Shown piece after piece: positions 17,052 to 25,329 of a stretch of DNA of 36,481 nt (its first letter is position 1; every line of letters starts with the position of its first letter). The position numbers and the translations under genes were made by a program. Location of the stretch: positions 1 through 36,481 of the forward strand of contig JAOPXN010000100.1 in NCBI GenBank assembly GCA_025965155.1, given 5' to 3'. The notes beneath the pieces are model-generated. The model was not told the origin of the DNA. It saw only the letters and a program-made list of their open reading frames with translations, and searched no databases. This DNA comes from Propionibacteriaceae bacterium (lineage in GTDB: Bacteria > Actinomycetota > Actinomycetes > Propionibacteriales > Propionibacteriaceae).

Positions 17052-18794
17052 GTGAGAGGTTCCGGGCGGAGTCGAGCAGTACTGGCCGGACGACCGGGGG
17101 TGCGTGGCGCCCGGACGGCGCTCCTAGCGGTGCTGCTCGGCGTGTTCAGCCTGCTTCTCAGCGCGGGTCCTGCGGCGGCGCACGCGGCGCTGGAGCGGAC
17201 CGACCCCGAAGGCGGGACTGTGCTGCCGAGCGCCCCGACCCAGATCGCCCTGTTCTTCAATGAGCCGGTTTCGCTGCAACCCAAGGGCATCCGGGTCTTC
17301 GACGCGGTGGGGACGCCCGTCACTGTCTCCCCCCACGTAGTCGATGAGCGGGCGGACATCGTCTTCGGTGAGGACCTGGCCCAGGGGACGTACCTGGTCA
17401 GCTGGAGGGTGACCTCGAGCGACGGCCATGCCATCAGTGGCATCTTCGACTTCTCGGTGACCCAGACCAGCGAGATACGGTTCACGCCGACCGACCCGGA
17501 GCCGACTACCGCGCTGACCACGGCGCTGCGGGTGGCGAACGGCATCAACTACGCAGCCCTGCTGACTACCACCGGACTGGCGCTGTTCATGGCCTACCTG
17601 GTTCCACGGTCGGCGACCTCCATGGCCGCCACCCGGCACAGACTCGCCACCCTCAGCCTCGTCACCGCCGCGCTGGCGCTGGCGGCCACAGTGTTGCTGA
17701 TCCCGCTGCTCACTCTCTGGCAGTCCGCGGGTTCGGTCTCGGAGCTGACCACCGCCGACGCCTGGGCGAGCCTGCGTTCGGTAGCCGTGCTGGCGCCGAT
17801 CCCAATGGTGGCGGTCGGGCTGGGACTGGTGATCCTTGCCCAACGCGACGATCTTCGCCGGCTGGGCGCCACCGGCGACGCCAGTGCCGACGCCGCCCTT
17901 GCTCCCACATCGCTGCTGCTGGGCGGTACCGCGCTGGCCCTCTCGTCCCTGGTGATCAACGGACACACCCGGTCGTACGGCCCGACCTGGATCTCCTTCC
18001 CGGCGGACCTGCTGCACGTCAGCGCCGCCGCGATCTGGCTCGGCTCCCTGGTGGGGCTGGTGGTCGCCACCCGACGTTCATCGCGGGCGCTGCCAGCCGA
18101 GATCGCCGATACTGTGGCCAGGTTCTCCGGCATCGCTGTGGAGACGATCTTGGTGCTGTCCGTGGCGGGTGTGATCATGTCGTTGCTGATCTTGGACTCG
18201 CTGTCAGCCCTGCTGGAGAGCTCCTGGGGCGTGACGCTGTTGATTAAGGTCGGGCTGGTGGTGGTGATCATGGGAATCGCCTTGCTGAACAGGTACAAGC
18301 TGATGCCGCGGGTTCAACGCGAGCCCGACTCCGCGGTGGCCTGGGCACGGCTACGCCGGCTGCTCCGGCTCGAGGTGATAGCTCTGCTCATGGTCGTCTC
18401 CGCCACCGGCCTGTTGGTGACCAAGACTCCGATCATTGAAGCGACGGCCGCGGAGTCACGCATCCCGGCACAGACGTTGCAGAGCCAGGTCCCGCTGGGG
18501 AGCGGCCAGCTGACCGTGTCGGTGCAGCCGGTGCAGCGCGGAACCAACACCGTCACGTTCACTCTCGCCGACGCCGATGGCAACCCGCTGAAGGTGCCGT
18601 CCGCACCAATCCTGAAGACCAACTACCAGGACCTGGGGCTGGGACCGTTCGAGCAGGAGGTCACCGAGGTACGGCCGGGCACCTACACCGCCACGACGGA
18701 GCTCGACTTCACCGGGCGATGGCTGTTGAACTTCACCATCCGGTTGGAGAAGTACGGTATTGCCACCCCGGAGATCGGCGTAGACATTCCTTAA
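17052..18794 (+). CDS. CopC-CopD fusion copper transport protein (YcnJ-like)
   Basis: A 580-residue fusion. The N-terminal CopC domain is exported: cleavage after GPAAA leaves His44 first, and with Asp124 and His126 (SSDGHAISG) this gives the CopC Cu(II) site. The CopD part follows with about eight transmembrane helices (residues 175-460), including the HVSAAAIWLGSLVGL segment whose His and Trp are typical. A beta-rich C-terminal domain of about 100 residues (from QVPLGSGQ) resembles the extra domain of YcnJ/FixH-like proteins. GTG start, 6 bases after the ycnI-like stop. Probable role is copper uptake across the cytoplasmic membrane. No copper-responsive regulator gene or clear CsoR box is visible nearby. 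Confidence 0.93.
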   Translation: MRGSGRSRAVLAGRPGVRGARTALLAVLLGVFSLLLSAGPAAAHAALERTDPEGGTVLPSAPTQIALFFNEPVSLQPKGIRVFDAVGTPVTVSPHVVDERADIVFGEDLAQGTYLVSWRVTSSDGHAISGIFDFSVTQTSEIRFTPTDPEPTTALTTALRVANGINYAALLTTTGLALFMAYLVPRSATSMAATRHRLATLSLVTAALALAATVLLIPLLTLWQSAGSVSELTTADAWASLRSVAVLAPIPMVAVGLGLVILAQRDDLRRLGATGDASADAALAPTSLLLGGTALALSSLVINGHTRSYGPTWISFPADLLHVSAAAIWLGSLVGLVVATRRSSRALPAEIADTVARFSGIAVETILVLSVAGVIMSLLILDSLSALLESSWGVTLLIKVGLVVVIMGIALLNRYKLMPRVQREPDSAVAWARLRRLLRLEVIALLMVVSATGLLVTKTPIIEATAAESRIPAQTLQSQVPLGSGQLTVSVQPVQRGTNTVTFTLADADGNPLKVPSAPILKTNYQDLGLGPFEQEVTEVRPGTYTATTELDFTGRWLLNFTIRLEKYGIATPEIGVDIP

Positions 18795-18827
18795 CCTGTG
18801 AGGTTTGGCGTCCTTCCCGAAGGTTAA
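18791..18827. repeat. inverted repeat between CopCD and zwf
   Basis: TTAACCT at 18791-18797 and AGGTTAA at 18821-18827 form a 7-bp dyad with a 23-base loop. The left arm contains the CopCD stop codon. It may be an operator for zwf or the end of the copper transcript; no U-run follows. Confidence 0.4.
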
Positions 18828-18844
18828 ACGGCCAGCGTTCTGGG

Positions 18845-18850
18845 CATACT
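18845..18850 (+). promoter_or_regulatory. possible -10 of a leaderless zwf promoter
   Basis: CATACT, six bases before the GTG at 18857. The spacing equals that of the other leaderless starts here, the first base departs from TANNNT, and there is no Shine-Dalgarno sequence. Confidence 0.45.
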
Positions 18851-18856
18851 GAGTTG

Positions 18857-20257
18857 GTGGCAAACAGCAACGAGCAACCGACTGCTTTCATCCTCTACGG
18901 CGCCACCGGTGATCTGGCCAAACGGATGGTGCTGCCCGCCTTCTATGAGCTCTTCACCCGCGGCCTGCTGCCGAGGAGGTGGAAGCTGGTCGGTAACAGT
19001 CGCCGAAGCCTCTCGCACGAGGATTTCCGCCGCCGGGTTTACGACTCGCTCACCGAGTTCGCCGAGACACCCGAGCCGAAGGCGTGGGAGGAGTTCTCCG
19101 CCAGCGTGATGTTCGCCGGCGGCAGCTTCCGCGAGGACGACCCCGGCAGCATGCTGGATGTGCTGGCCGAGGTCCGCTCGGATCTGGGTGAGGAAGTCAC
19201 GATCGTCCACTACCTGGCTATCCCGCCGCAGGCGTTCGCGCCCACCACCAAGGCGATCAAGGCCCACGACCTCGCGAAGAACGCCAAGGCCGTGTACGAG
19301 AAGCCGTACGGGACCTCGCTGCAGAGCTTCTACGAACTGGACGAGCTGGTGCACACCGTCTTCGACGAGGAGCAGGTGTACCGGATCGATCACTTCCTCG
19401 GCAAGGAAGCGACTCAGAACCTGCACCTGGCCCGGTTCGCCAACCGCGTACTCGCCAACACCTGGAACCACGAGAACATTGCGCAGGTGCAGATCGACGT
19501 CCCCGAGTCCCTGGACATCGCCGACCGGGCGGAGTTCTACGACCAGACCGGTGCTGCGCTCGACATGCTGGTCACGCACCTGTTCCAGGTTGCGGCCGAG
19601 GTAGCCATGGAGCCACCGGCCGACCTCAGCGCACAGTCGGTGCTGGATGCGCGCGAGACGGTCATCGCTGCGTTCCGTCCGCTCAACCCGGACGAGGTTG
19701 TCCTCGGCCAGTTCCGCAGCTACCGCCAGACACCTGGGATTCCGCCCGACTCCACTACCGACACCTACGTCGCTGCCCGGTTGTGGATCGACACTGACCG
19801 ATGGCTGGACGTGCCGTTCGTGTTGCGGACGGGTAAGAAGCTGGCCGCGGACGCGCAGCGGGTCAGCCTGATCTACAAGCAGGCCGAGGGACCGGTCCGT
19901 ACCGGCAAGAATGCCAACGTGCTGACCTTCGACCTGAAGGGTTCCGGTGCAATTGAGTTCGAGATGACGGTGAAGAAACCGGGACCGGACCCGGTTCCGG
20001 CCGACAGCTGCACCTCACTGATGCTGGCGAACGTGGCGGAGGGGGCGATGGCCCCGTACACCTCGCTGCTGCACGACGTGCTGATCGGCGACCGGTCACT
20101 GTTCACCACCTCGGCCGGGCTGGAGGCCGCGTTCCGCGCTTTTGAGCCCCTGCTCAGCGATCAACGACCCGACATAGTGTTCTACGACGACTATTCGTGG
20201 GGTCCTCCCGAGGCGGACAAGCTCACCGGCGACATCGGCTGGCATCTGCACGGCTGA
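18857..20257 (+). CDS. zwf: glucose-6-phosphate dehydrogenase
   Basis: A 466-residue enzyme that oxidises glucose 6-phosphate to 6-phosphogluconolactone with NADP, the entry to the oxidative pentose phosphate pathway. The coenzyme fingerprint is YGATGDLAKRM (residues 14-23), the substrate-site EKPYG is at 148-152 and the catalytic RIDHFLGKEATQN at 176-188; the C-terminal half has FVLRTGKKL as in the family. The GTG at 18857 puts the fingerprint 14 residues from the N-terminus as usual; the longer open frame overlaps the CopCD gene. It stands apart from the usual tkt-tal-zwf-opcA cluster, so it may be a second isoenzyme. The next gene is a zinc alcohol dehydrogenase 232 bases downstream. Confidence 0.96.
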   Translation: MANSNEQPTAFILYGATGDLAKRMVLPAFYELFTRGLLPRRWKLVGNSRRSLSHEDFRRRVYDSLTEFAETPEPKAWEEFSASVMFAGGSFREDDPGSMLDVLAEVRSDLGEEVTIVHYLAIPPQAFAPTTKAIKAHDLAKNAKAVYEKPYGTSLQSFYELDELVHTVFDEEQVYRIDHFLGKEATQNLHLARFANRVLANTWNHENIAQVQIDVPESLDIADRAEFYDQTGAALDMLVTHLFQVAAEVAMEPPADLSAQSVLDARETVIAAFRPLNPDEVVLGQFRSYRQTPGIPPDSTTDTYVAARLWIDTDRWLDVPFVLRTGKKLAADAQRVSLIYKQAEGPVRTGKNANVLTFDLKGSGAIEFEMTVKKPGPDPVPADSCTSLMLANVAEGAMAPYTSLLHDVLIGDRSLFTTSAGLEAAFRAFEPLLSDQRPDIVFYDDYSWGPPEADKLTGDIGWHLHG

Positions 20258-20489
20258 TCCCGGTGGCGTCCGTCCACGTGCCTGGGAAGGGGCGGATCGG
20301 GGGCCCACGACAGCGCCCGCGGACCGGTTATACGCTGTCAACCACAGGGGTCTCCAGAAACCGGGATCTTGCCGCGTCGGACGCCTGTGCCCGCTCGGAC
20401 TGGTTGTCTTCCGGTCCGTCGTCTCTGGTCTTCCGACCGGTCCAGAATCGTGCCGTTGCGCGATCACAACCGACGACGGAAGGAAGTCC

Positions 20490-21674
20490 ATGAGAGCAGT
20501 GACCTGGCAGGGGCCGCGAAAGGTGTCGGTGGATACGGTCCCCGACCCGCGAATCGAGCAGCCCACGGACGCCATCATCAAGATCACCAGTACCAACATC
20601 TGCGGTTCCGACCTTCATCTTTATCAGCCTCTGGCCCCGTTCATGAGCGAGGGCGACGTGATGGGCCACGAGCCAATGGGCGTCGTGCAGGAGGTCGGCA
20701 GTGAGACCGGGGACCTGAAGGTCGGAGACCGCGTCGTCATCCCGTTCCAGATTTCCTGCGGTCACTGCTACATGTGTGACCAGACTCTGTACACCCAGTG
20801 CGAGACCACCCAGGTCAAGGAGATGGGGACCGGCGCCGCGTTGTTCGGCTTCTCCAAGCTGTACGGGGAGGTCCCCGGCGGTCAGGCCGAGTACCTGCGC
20901 GTACCGCAGGCCCAGTTCACTCACATCTTGGTACCCGAGGGCGCGCCGGACGACCGCTTCGTCTACCTGTCCGATGTGTTGCCCACCGCCTACCAGGCCG
21001 TGGAGTACGCGACCGTGCCCGAGGGTGGCACGCTGGTGGTGCTCGGCCTCGGTCCTATCGGTGACATGGCGACCCGGATCGCCCAGACCAAGCCGATCTC
21101 GCGGGTGATTGCGGTGGACCTGGTGCCGGAGCGGCTCGCTCGGGCCCGGGCGCGGGGAGTCGAGGTCGTCGACCTGAACGAGCACGACGACGACCTCGGC
21201 GACGTCATCCGCGAGATGACCGGTGGCCGCGGCCCCGACTCCGTGGTCGACGCCGTCGGGATGGAGGCGCACGGCTCGCCAGGAGCTTCCTTTATCCAGA
21301 AGGTGGCAGGGTTGCTGCCCGATGTCGTCGCTCGGCCGCTGATGGAGAAGGCCGGCGTGGACCGGCTGGCGGCTCTCTACTCCGCCATCGACATCGTGCG
21401 GCGCGGCGGCACAGTGTCGCTGATCGGTGTCTACGGCGGAATGATGGACCCGCTGCCGATGATGATCATGTTCGACAAGCAGATCCAGCTTCGGATGGGT
21501 CAGGCCAACGTCAAGAAATGGGTTCCCGACATCATGCCGCTGCTCACCGACGAAGACCCGCTGGGCGTGGATAGCTTCGCAACCCACCGGTTGCCGCTGG
21601 ACCAGGCGCCGCATGCGTATGACATCTTCCAGAAGAAGGCCGACGGCGCGGTCAAGATCATCCTGAAGCCCTGA
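20490..21674 (+). CDS. zinc-dependent alcohol dehydrogenase (MDR, formaldehyde-dehydrogenase-like)
   Basis: A 394-residue medium-chain dehydrogenase that oxidises an alcohol or hydrated aldehyde with NAD(P), cytoplasmic. The catalytic zinc site has Cys38 (NICGSD) and GHE at 59-61. The structural zinc is held by Cys90, Cys93, Cys96 and Cys104. The Rossmann motif is GLGPIG. The long insert (about 245-275, GSPGASFIQK and so on) groups it with the glutathione-independent formaldehyde dehydrogenase-like branch. GGAAGGA lies about 7 bases before the ATG. In the 232 bases before it a TACGCT hexamer near 20332 might be a -10, and nothing else is clear. It may detoxify formaldehyde or another small aldehyde; substrate uncertain. 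Confidence 0.92.
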   Translation: MRAVTWQGPRKVSVDTVPDPRIEQPTDAIIKITSTNICGSDLHLYQPLAPFMSEGDVMGHEPMGVVQEVGSETGDLKVGDRVVIPFQISCGHCYMCDQTLYTQCETTQVKEMGTGAALFGFSKLYGEVPGGQAEYLRVPQAQFTHILVPEGAPDDRFVYLSDVLPTAYQAVEYATVPEGGTLVVLGLGPIGDMATRIAQTKPISRVIAVDLVPERLARARARGVEVVDLNEHDDDLGDVIREMTGGRGPDSVVDAVGMEAHGSPGASFIQKVAGLLPDVVARPLMEKAGVDRLAALYSAIDIVRRGGTVSLIGVYGGMMDPLPMMIMFDKQIQLRMGQANVKKWVPDIMPLLTDEDPLGVDSFATHRLPLDQAPHAYDIFQKKADGAVKIILKP

Positions 21675-21711
21675 TCTTCGCCGCACCTCTCCGCGACCCA
21701 GTTCCAGGAAT

Positions 21712-21779
21712 CGGCCCCTCATCGCTGTAGCGATCGCAACACACCGTCGATCGGCGTTCGGCACGGTGATGAGGGGCCG
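21712..21779. terminator. large inverted repeat between convergent genes
   Basis: CGGCCCCTCATC at 21712-21723 and GATGAGGGGCCG at 21768-21779 make a perfect 12-bp stem around a 44-base loop. The loop holds its own ATCGCT-GT-AGCGAT hairpin and two CGATCG palindromes. It lies between the convergent dehydrogenase and gntR genes. A short TTT follows on the plus strand. Probably a bidirectional terminator, although the long loop is unusual. Confidence 0.6.
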
Positions 21780-21789
21780 GTTTATGGAC

Positions 21790-22476
21790 TCAGACCGGTT
21801 TGTCGGGTAGGTCGAGCTTCTTCAGCCGCTCGTAGGCACCACTCAGGTGCTTCTCCACCGCAGCGCAGGCAGCTGCCGGATCAGCCTGGCTCAGCGCGTT
21901 CCGCAGCTCCAGGTGTTCTGGGTACCCGACGTCGGTGAAGTCGGGAAAGTTGACATTGCGGGTGTGCAGGAAGAACGACACCTGGCTACGGATGGACGTC
22001 CAGACCCGCTGCACCCGTTGGTGGTCGCAGGCGGCGTAGATGATGTCGTGGAACTGCAGATCGAGACGCACCGCGTCCTCTGGCTTGACGGGCCGGGTCG
22101 CCGCCTTCATCTTCTCCAGCACCGCGTCCATCGCGGCGAACTCCGGCTCCCCCATCCGGGTACAGGCGCGCTCGGCGGCCAGCCGCTCGATCGCGGTCCG
22201 CAACGTGTGGACCTCCTCGACATCGACCCGGGTCAGCGTGCTGACGAAGGCGCCGCGGTGACGCCGTAGCTCCACGTGCCCCTCGGCCTCGAGCTGGGTC
22301 AGTGCCTCCCTGACCGGGCCGCGGCTGACCTTCAACGCCGTGGCCAGCTCGGCCTCCTTGAGGTGCTGTCCTGGCTTGAACTGGCCGGCGGAGATCATCT
22401 CCCGCAGGATCTTCAGGACCACTTCGCTCAGCGAGGGCTGGCTCGGCTGCGGCAGCAGCAGACCGTCGGGAATCAT
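21790..22476 (-). CDS. GntR family transcriptional regulator (FadR/FCD subfamily)
   Basis: A 228-residue DNA-binding repressor. The winged helix-turn-helix occupies residues 14-80, with the recognition region KVSRGPVREALTQLEAEG and the wing LRRHRGAFVST. The C-terminal FCD domain is all-helical with the metal- or ligand-binding His and Asp residues in DLQFHDIIYAACDH, then EHLELRNAL and AVEKHLSG. The ATG at 22476 follows GAGGTGAGGG; the in-frame start at 22608 would add 44 residues unlike the family. It is divergent from the glycosidase operon, and a 26-bp dyad lies between them, so it most likely represses that operon until a sugar acid or similar inducer binds the FCD domain. Confidence 0.92.
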   Translation of the reverse strand: MIPDGLLLPQPSQPSLSEVVLKILREMISAGQFKPGQHLKEAELATALKVSRGPVREALTQLEAEGHVELRRHRGAFVSTLTRVDVEEVHTLRTAIERLAAERACTRMGEPEFAAMDAVLEKMKAATRPVKPEDAVRLDLQFHDIIYAACDHQRVQRVWTSIRSQVSFFLHTRNVNFPDFTDVGYPEHLELRNALSQADPAAACAAVEKHLSGAYERLKKLDLPDKPV

Positions 22477-22590
22477 TCCCTCACCTCGAATCGTCCAAGC
22501 CTGGCCTCCCGGGGCAGGGCGATCTGCCGGCCCGTTGATGCACGTGGAGCATACCTCGGCAGGTACCCCAACTCCCGCGATCGACACACG

Positions 22591-22616
22591 ATCGTAAATT
22601 GTTAGCAATTAACGAT
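22591..22616. promoter_or_regulatory. operator-like dyad, probable GntR site
   Basis: ATCGTAAATTG and CAATTAACGAT face each other across a 4-base centre, 10 of 11 positions matching; the inner part AATTG-TTAG-CAATT is perfect. The dyad touches the TTGACA at 22616-22621, a probable -35 of the glycosidase operon, so a bound repressor would block polymerase. It is AT-rich against a GC-rich background. Confidence 0.7.
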
Positions 22617-22645
22617 TGACAATCCTCGGTCCTCGGCACGAGACT
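22616..22645 (+). promoter_or_regulatory. candidate promoter of the glycosidase operon
   Basis: A perfect -35 TTGACA at 22616-22621 is followed 18 bases later by GAGACT at 22640-22645, a weak -10. The -35 abuts the operator dyad. Confidence 0.4.
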
Positions 22646-22740
22646 CGACATACACCCCGATGGGCACCGAAGAGCTGGCCCGCGGAGCGGAAATCCCTTT
22701 GATCTGGTCACACCCCGATGTGGAAGGCAACGAGCCGACA

Positions 22741-24468
22741 GTGAGCATTGACACCCAAGAGCAGAACCCTGGACTGGCCGTGGAAGACCACGAGTTCCCC
22801 CGCTCGGCGCCGAGCGATCCCTCGGCACCGCACGTCGTGGAGGCGAGGGTGACGGTCAACGCGTCGCAGGACCGCGGGCCGCTGAGCCGGATCTGGGAGA
22901 GCTTTGGCTACGACGAGATCAACTGGACCTACACACCAACGGGCAAGCGACTGCTGCGGACGTTCAGGGAGTTCGCGGACCGGCCCTACTACGTGCGTCC
23001 GCACTACGTGTTCTGCTCGGGTAGCGGGTTCGGGATTCCGCACTGGGGCAACGGGAACGTCTACCACGAGGACGCCGACGGCAACCCCTACTACGACTTC
23101 ACCATCGCCGACCAGACCTACGACGCCATCGTCGGGGCCGGCCATCACGTTCTGGTCGAGCTGGCCTTCACCCCACGCGACATGCTCCCGGACGAGGCCG
23201 CCCAGCTAGTGGTGGAGAGCAGCCCCACCGTCTACAGCAACTACGAGGCCGGCGCCTGGGCCTACCCGCCCCGGAACTACGAGAAGTGGCGCGGGCTGAT
23301 CGCCGCCCACGCCCAGCACTGCCTGGAGCGGTACGGCGAGGAGGAGGTCAACAGCTGGCTGTGGGAGCTGTGGAACGAGCCGGACATCTTCTACTGGCGC
23401 GGAACTCCCGAGCAGTTCTACGACCTGTACACCGTCACCGCTGAGGCGGTTCGCAGCGTGCTGCCACAGGCCAAGGTGGGCGGCCCGGCCGTGACGGGCG
23501 GCGGGGTGGAGTTCCTCCGAGGATTCCTGCGCCACACAGCCGCGAACGAGGTCCCGCTCGACTTCGTCTCCTTCCACACCAAGGGATCGGCCTTCACGCC
23601 GTGGCGGGTCTACGGCCCGACCGGCGGTCCGGCGCCGGAGAAGCAGAACCCGTCGGCCAACAAGATGCTGTTCGAGATTCGCCGGCTGCTCCGGGTCATC
23701 GGCGAGTTCGAGCAGTACGCCTCACTGCCGGCCATCGTGGACGAGTGCGATGCCGGGGTGCCGGCGCACTACAGCGTCTACGACAACGCGAACTTCCAGT
23801 TCCAGAACACCGAGTACTACCCCACCTTCCAGGTGAAGCTGTTCAAGAAGATCCTGGACCTCAACGAGGTGGAGACGGTCTCGGTGGAGCAGGCCACCTC
23901 CTGGAGCTTCTACTTCGAAGGGGAACGCTACTTCGAAGGCACCCGCGCGTTTCTGACCGCCGGCGGTATCGAGAAGCCGCTGCTGAACGCGTACCGGATG
24001 ATGGCCCAGCTGGGAGCGCGACGGGTCGACGCCACCTCGACGGCCGAGTGGCCGATCGCCGAGCTGGACAACGCCGGTGGGCGGAGCATGCCGGAGGAGG
24101 TGGACACCCTGGCGTCCAAGGACGACGACGGCACGGTCGCCGTGCTGGTGTGGCGGCATACCGACGACCAGTACCAGACCGACGACAAGGAAACCCCGGT
24201 TGAGCTGCGGGTCACCGGCCTGGACGCCGCCCGGTACTCAGTGACCCACTTCCGTATCGACGCATCGCACAGCAATGCCCACACGGTGTGGCAGTCCCTC
24301 GGCTCACCGCAGGACCCCACCGATGAGCAGCTGCTGACGATCAAGGAACGGCAGGGGCTGGAGCAGCTGACCGAGCCAGCCGAGATGTCGCCGACCGAGG
24401 GCTCCGTGTCGATGCAGGTCGACCTGCCGCTGCCGTCCGTGTCGCTGCTCGTGCTGCAGCCGCGATGA
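22741..24468 (+). CDS. GH39 family glycosidase (beta-xylosidase-like)
   Basis: A 575-residue retaining glycoside hydrolase of family 39, in which beta-xylosidases and alpha-iduronidases are known. The barrel begins near RIWESFGYDEINWTYTPTGK; the acid/base is in WNEPD (Glu213 from this start), the nucleophile is expected at Glu335 in IVDECDAG, and a C-terminal beta-sandwich follows. No signal peptide, so it acts inside the cell on imported glycosides. The GTG at 22741 is preceded by GGAAGG 13 bases upstream; an ATG at 22660 is an alternative adding 27 residues. Its stop overlaps the aldo/keto reductase start (ATGA). Substrate may be a xyloside or a related pentoside or uronoside. Confidence 0.85.
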   Translation: MSIDTQEQNPGLAVEDHEFPRSAPSDPSAPHVVEARVTVNASQDRGPLSRIWESFGYDEINWTYTPTGKRLLRTFREFADRPYYVRPHYVFCSGSGFGIPHWGNGNVYHEDADGNPYYDFTIADQTYDAIVGAGHHVLVELAFTPRDMLPDEAAQLVVESSPTVYSNYEAGAWAYPPRNYEKWRGLIAAHAQHCLERYGEEEVNSWLWELWNEPDIFYWRGTPEQFYDLYTVTAEAVRSVLPQAKVGGPAVTGGGVEFLRGFLRHTAANEVPLDFVSFHTKGSAFTPWRVYGPTGGPAPEKQNPSANKMLFEIRRLLRVIGEFEQYASLPAIVDECDAGVPAHYSVYDNANFQFQNTEYYPTFQVKLFKKILDLNEVETVSVEQATSWSFYFEGERYFEGTRAFLTAGGIEKPLLNAYRMMAQLGARRVDATSTAEWPIAELDNAGGRSMPEEVDTLASKDDDGTVAVLVWRHTDDQYQTDDKETPVELRVTGLDAARYSVTHFRIDASHSNAHTVWQSLGSPQDPTDEQLLTIKERQGLEQLTEPAEMSPTEGSVSMQVDLPLPSVSLLVLQPR

Positions 24469-25304
24469 GCGCCGTAGAGTCGGTCCAGCTGAACAACGGG
24501 CACAGCATCCCTCAGCTGGGACTTGGCGTCTTCCAGATCCCACCGGCCGAGGTCCAGCAGGTGGTGGAGTTCGCTCTCGAGAGCGGCTACCGGCATATCG
24601 ACACCGCCGCCGCGTACAACAACGAGGCCGGGGTCGGTGCGGCACTCAAAGCCTCCGGCCTGAAGCGGTCTGAGGTGTTCATCACCTCCAAGCTGCGAAA
24701 CGGCGAGCAGGGGTACGAGTCCGCGCAACGTGCCTACTTCGACAGCTGCGGCCGGCTGGGAGTGGACCAGCTGGACCTGTACCTGATCCACTGGCCCAAT
24801 CCGTCGGCGGGCCGCTACCTGGACAGCTGGCGTGCCTTGGAACGGCTGTCGACCGACGAGCAGGTGCGGGCCATCGGCGTCTCCAACTTCACCGCGCCCT
24901 ACCTGGACGAGTTGCTCCGCCACGGCGAGATCGTTCCCGCCGTGAACCAGATCGAGCTGCACCCGACCTACCAGCAGCGTGAGCTGGTCCGCCGCAGCAT
25001 CGACCATGGGATCGCTGTGCAGGCTTACTCACCGCTTGGTCAGGGCGCAGACCTCGACTCGGCTGCTGTGCGCGAGATCGCGGCTGCGCACCAGCGCACG
25101 CCGGCTCAGGTCGTGCTGCGATGGCACCTGCAGCGCGGCCACATCGTCATCCCGAAGTCCGCCAGCCGGCACCGCATCATCGAGAACCTCCAGGTCACTG
25201 ACTTCGAGCTCAGTCCGGCCGAGCTCGACCGTGTCACCGCACTGGAAGCAGGTAACCGGATCGGCAACGACCCGGCCGCATTTGCCCTCAGCCAGATCCG
25301 CTAG
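24465..25304 (+). CDS. aldo/keto reductase
   Basis: A 279-residue NADPH-dependent oxidoreductase of the AKR5-like group, which reduces aldehydes, ketones or sugars (2,5-diketo-gluconate reductase type). The catalytic tetrad is visible as Asp46, Tyr51 (HIDTAAAYNNE), Lys76 (ITSKLRN) and His109 (LIHWP). The C-terminal coenzyme motif is VIPKSASRHRIIENLQVTDFEL. The ATG overlaps the upstream glycosidase stop by 4 bases, so translation is coupled. Probable task: reduction or, in reverse, oxidation of a sugar released by the GH39 enzyme. Length is typical. Confidence 0.93.
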   Translation: MSAVESVQLNNGHSIPQLGLGVFQIPPAEVQQVVEFALESGYRHIDTAAAYNNEAGVGAALKASGLKRSEVFITSKLRNGEQGYESAQRAYFDSCGRLGVDQLDLYLIHWPNPSAGRYLDSWRALERLSTDEQVRAIGVSNFTAPYLDELLRHGEIVPAVNQIELHPTYQQRELVRRSIDHGIAVQAYSPLGQGADLDSAAVREIAAAHQRTPAQVVLRWHLQRGHIVIPKSASRHRIIENLQVTDFELSPAELDRVTALEAGNRIGNDPAAFALSQIR

Positions 25305-25329
25305 CTGGGAGAAGGAGGGAGACTGATCA

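Noticed and set aside
20328..21764. 478-codon minus-strand frame opposite the alcohol dehydrogenase
   Set aside because: Antisense shadow of an enzyme with complete zinc and coenzyme motifs.
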